From Cyanobacteria bacterium SBLK (GTDB lineage Bacteria > Cyanobacteriota > Cyanobacteriia > Cyanobacteriales > Spirulinaceae), in contig JAGHZQ010000084.1 of NCBI GenBank assembly GCA_017746715.1, positions 1 to 64,000 of the forward strand: 64,000 nt of DNA, given 5' to 3'. Of the stretch, positions 61,274 through 64,000 are shown piece by piece. A model generated the notes under the pieces. That model made no database searches. It was not told the origin of the DNA and saw nothing but the letters and a program-made list of their open reading frames with translations. The first letter of the stretch is position 1, and each line of letters opens with the position of its first letter. Both the position numbers and the translations under genes were made by a program.

Positions 61274-61642
61274 ATGGATGAAATTAAAATAACGGGAATT
61301 CGTGCTTATGGCTATACGGGAGCATTACCGGAAGAAAATGTTTTGGGACAATGGTTTGAAGTCGATCTAATCTTATGGCTGGATATTACAAAGGCTGCAC
61401 AAAGCGATGCTTTAGAAGATACTTTTGACTATCGCGAAACGATTAATCTTGTCAAACACATTATTCAAACCGAAAAATTTTCGTTGATTGAAAAGCTGGC
61501 AACAGTAATGGTTGAAAAAATTTTGACTTTTGAAAAAATTCAGAAAGTGCAAATGAATTTGACAAAACTAGCTGCACCCATTCCCGACTTTAGCGGTCGA
61601 GTTTCCGTCAGTTTGACACGAGAAAAAAATGCGATCGCATGA
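61274..61642 (+). CDS. folB: Dihydroneopterin aldolase
   Basis: The 122-residue protein matches FolB: start DEIKITGIRAYGYTGALPEENVLGQWFEVDLIL, then DTFDYRETINLVKHII, IEKLA and the C-terminal VQMNLTKLAAPIPDFSGRVSVSLTR. It converts dihydroneopterin to hydroxymethyl-dihydropterin in folate synthesis. It is 86 bases after proA. Confidence 0.94.
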   Translation: MDEIKITGIRAYGYTGALPEENVLGQWFEVDLILWLDITKAAQSDALEDTFDYRETINLVKHIIQTEKFSLIEKLATVMVEKILTFEKIQKVQMNLTKLAAPIPDFSGRVSVSLTREKNAIA

Positions 61643-61652
61643 TATAATTAAA

Positions 61653-61939
61653 TAGCCTAGGATACCTGGAAGTTAAATCAATCAATCGGCAAAACGAAAA
61701 TATTATTTCCAGTCTCGGCCAGTGCGTTGCTGAAATGTATGCGGCAAATTTATTTAACGAACGAGAAAATAGTAACTTAGCTGCAATTTTTAGCTGCAAT
61801 TTATGGTGCGGTCACGACAGGAGATGAATGGAGATTTTTGCAATTAGCAAGACAAACAATTGCGATCGATCTTGATTCATATTATATCAGCAATATTGCA
61901 AAAATTGTGGGTATTCTCGTCCAAATGGCAAAATTTTAA
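61653..61939 (+). pseudogene. Remnant of a cyanobacterial conserved protein, broken by a 13-bp duplication
   Basis: Reading the frame NSLGYLEVKSINRQNENII...GQCVAEMYAANLFNEREN gives a protein-like C-terminal region that breaks at 61777. There TTAGCTGCAATTT is directly repeated (61777-61789, 61790-61802). Removing one 13-base unit restores NLAAIYGAVTTGDEWRFLQLARQTIAIDLDSYYI...KIVGILVQMAKF to the stop at 61937-61939. The AIYGAVTTGDEWRFLQL pattern occurs in cyanobacterial proteins that look nuclease-related. The N-terminal half is absent. The gap 61643-62043 holds nothing else clear. Confidence 0.7.
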
Positions 61940-62043
61940 GTTCGATCGTAGTTTAATTAAAAAATTCATCGTTTTCCACCTTTCATTTGTTTGGTTTTGT
62001 TTCCTTGAATGCGATTGCCTGTTAATCCCCTCAGCTACATCAA

Positions 62044-64000
62044 TCACTTAGTCATCATAATATGGATACCATCCCAACTTTCCGGAGGGGGAGTTTCCAG
62101 ATAACTTTGACAGCGATGGAGGTGCATTAACAAGGGTTTATCTTGCGGACGAATATCAGCAGCTTGCTGAAAAAACTTTAAGGCTTCTGGAAAATTGCGT
62201 TCTAAATAAGATTGGCGACCCCAATGATATAATTTTAAAAATTGTTCTGTTTGGGAATCGATACCATCCGATCGCTTGCCAATCAGTTCGTAAATATCTA
62301 CCGCTTGACTTTTTCCTTTCACGCGGGTTTTATCTAATTCTCGCACGAGCAAGCGATCGCTTCCCCCGCATAATTGAAAGGTTGATTCGCTGATAATAAT
62401 ATCGCAATTATATTCTTTGGTTAGGCCTTCCAAACGAGAACTGAGATTAACCCCATCTCCAATCACAGTATAGTCCATGCGCTTTTGAGAGCCAATATTT
62501 CCCGATACCACTTCCCCCGAACTAATCCCAATACCAAAACGAAAATGCGGCTGATTGTCTAGAATATGCTGTTGGTTGAATTCTGCCAATCTGCGGCGCA
62601 TATCTAAAGCAGATTGTAGCGCCATCCAAGCATGATTTTCTAATGGTAAAGGCGCGCCAAACACCGCCATTAAGGCATCGCCGATAAACTTATCTAACGT
62701 TCCTTGATAATTAAACACCGCCTCGACCATGGTTTCAAAATAACGGTTGAGTAATGTCACGACTTCCGTTGCTTCTAAATTCTCGGTCATGGTAGTATAG
62801 CCGCGAATATCGGAGAATAAAATCGTGACTTCTTTGCGTTCTCCTACCATTAAAGCATCATCTCCCAAGGCCATCACTTGTTCGGCAACACTGGGGTTCA
62901 TGTAGCGATAAAGCGTTGATTTGATGCGTTTTTCATTGCTAATATCTTCAAGAATCACCAAGCCTCCTCGCACGGTTCCTTCTGGATTGCTCAGGGGATT
63001 TACAGTTAAATTAACGCTGCGTTCAATAGGTTGGACTTCTTTGCGATCGCGCAACAATCGATCGCGATCGCGTTGGAGTTCGTTCCACGGAATATAAATA
63101 TTGCGATCCGCCTTATCTGGAAAGGCAAGAATCGGCAGAAATCTTGTTGAATTGGGACTATCAGCAATGCCGAGGAGTAATGTTTGTTCGGGAACGTAAT
63201 GCTTGCGACCCGATCGCAAACTTTCCAATAAGCGTTCTTCTAAAGTATCGATGGGGAAAATTTCCCAAACATAGCGATCGAGAATCTTATATTCCCACAT
63301 TTGCCGAACGCGATCTTCGTGCAGCAAATCTTCCGGACAGCCTAGCAATTTCAATGCTGCATCGTTAATGGTCACAATCTGTCCTTGAAGATCGGTGGAA
63401 ATCACCGCATCCGAGAGACTTTCTAAAATATCTTTTTGGTATTGTTTTTCTGTCAGCACGCTTTCAAAAAGTTTAGCATTTTCGAGAGCAATTCCCGCCT
63501 GAATATTAAAAGCCTGCATGAATTCTTCATCGGAAGCAGTAAAAGTCCCTTCCTTTTCTTTATTGATCAATTGCGTTACGGCAATTAATTCACCACTGGA
63601 ATTATAAACGGGCATGCAGAGAATGCTGCGGGTGCGATACCCGGTTTTTTTATCCGTTGAAGGATCGAAACGATCGTCGAGGTAGGCATCAGGAATATTT
63701 AAAGTTTGCCCGCTTGTGGCAACGTAACCGGCAATACCGCGATCCGCTCGAATACGAATTTCCAGCAATTTTGTTTCGTCGGCGGTGGGAATTTTACTCC
63801 AAAGTTCGTTGGTCTCTTTACTAAGCATAAATAAAGTACTGCGATCGGCTTTCATCAGCCTTCTCGCTTGTTCCATCACCGATTTTAAGGTTGCTTCTAA
63901 ATCGAGACTTTCCCCCAAACTTGCCGTTGCTTTTAAAAGTGCCGATGCACCTCGTTGGTTGCGGGCTGCCATGTAAAAAGATTGACAGGTTTCGAGTATA
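62044..64000 (-). CDS. Adenylate/guanylate cyclase with GAF, PAS and TPR-like parts (runs off window)
   Basis: At least 642 residues. A GAF domain (ATASLGESLDLEATLKSVMEQARRLMKADRSTLFM onward), a PAS-like segment (LESLSDAVISTDLQGQIVTIN) and a class III cyclase domain are visible. The cyclase has the metal-binding VTILFSDIRGYTTMTEN, IGDALMAVFGAPL, and GDGVNLSSRLEGL. A short TPR-like tail (YLERNFPEALKFFQQAAD) ends it. An ATG at 63972 exists, but the frame stays open to the window edge (ILETCQSFYM), which looks like more protein. The 5' end is therefore taken to be outside the window. It makes cyclic AMP or GMP from a signal read by the GAF and PAS domains. Confidence 0.85.
   Translation of the reverse strand, partial: ILETCQSFYMAARNQRGASALLKATASLGESLDLEATLKSVMEQARRLMKADRSTLFMLSKETNELWSKIPTADETKLLEIRIRADRGIAGYVATSGQTLNIPDAYLDDRFDPSTDKKTGYRTRSILCMPVYNSSGELIAVTQLINKEKEGTFTASDEEFMQAFNIQAGIALENAKLFESVLTEKQYQKDILESLSDAVISTDLQGQIVTINDAALKLLGCPEDLLHEDRVRQMWEYKILDRYVWEIFPIDTLEERLLESLRSGRKHYVPEQTLLLGIADSPNSTRFLPILAFPDKADRNIYIPWNELQRDRDRLLRDRKEVQPIERSVNLTVNPLSNPEGTVRGGLVILEDISNEKRIKSTLYRYMNPSVAEQVMALGDDALMVGERKEVTILFSDIRGYTTMTENLEATEVVTLLNRYFETMVEAVFNYQGTLDKFIGDALMAVFGAPLPLENHAWMALQSALDMRRRLAEFNQQHILDNQPHFRFGIGISSGEVVSGNIGSQKRMDYTVIGDGVNLSSRLEGLTKEYNCDIIISESTFQLCGGSDRLLVRELDKTRVKGKSQAVDIYELIGKRSDGIDSQTEQFLKLYHWGRQSYLERNFPEALKFFQQAADIRPQDKPLLMHLHRCQSYLETPPPESWDGIHIMMTK

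Overview
The window is chromosomal DNA of a filamentous-type cyanobacterium. The evidence is the photosystem II genes psbH and psbN, the photosystem I assembly gene ycf37, two Cph1-type phytochromes, a CPP1-like protein, DUF3038/DUF4335 proteins, and the very frequent HIP1 octamer GCGATCGC. Intergenic simple repeats of the (CAACTAA)n type and the ACTGAGC..GCCGAAGT type suggest an Oscillatoriales-like genome. Species cannot be read from the sequence.

Layout. 1-770: 3' part of a STAND/NB-ARC ATPase. 0.8-1.0 kb: palindrome cluster. 1.0-4.8 kb: ugd and a UDP-glucuronate decarboxylase gene interrupted in frame by a LAGLIDADG intein. 4.9-10.6 kb: housekeeping genes (rpmF, sulfite-oxidase-like enzyme, lipA, secG, a Ser/Thr kinase, a CIA30 protein) plus a truncated Panacea gene. 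10.7-15.5 kb: a large multidomain protein with a C-terminal SGNH-like half and an MBOAT acyltransferase, probably one export/acylation module. 16-19.6 kb: phytochrome kinase and HEAT-repeat protein. 19.7-21.9 kb: groES-groEL with K-box and CIRCE operators.

22-26 kb is an accessory island. It holds an overlapping AAA ATPase/DUF4435 pair that looks like a PARIS anti-phage system, a ParE/Phd-type toxin-antitoxin pair in inverted gene order, small gene remnants, an orphan DUF433 gene and three copies of a HIP1-flanked 50-bp repeat.

26-46 kb is mostly core: RNase II/R, ubiX, ycf37, a binding-protein/histidine-kinase pair, psbN/psbH/tatA, response regulators, cpp1-like, DUF4335/DUF3038, and an RsbU/RsbW-type partner-switch operon whose phosphatase carries a seven-unit pentapeptide repeat. 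46-53 kb: MIF-like protein, a second phytochrome, tRNA-Gly with a degenerate 3' copy beside it, an unusual long CcsA-type cytochrome c assembly protein next to a Rieske lipoprotein, and a pentapeptide-repeat protein. 53-60 kb: PIN/HTH toxin-antitoxin, then two tandem duplications (two exported agmatine-deiminase-like enzymes, two membrane TPR proteins). 60-64 kb: proA, folB, a pseudogene broken by a 13-bp tandem duplication, and a class III nucleotide cyclase that runs off the window.

The most notable points are the intein in the nucleotide-sugar decarboxylase, the PARIS-like pair, the sensor/partner-switch gene sets, and several visible gene-decay or repeat-expansion events.
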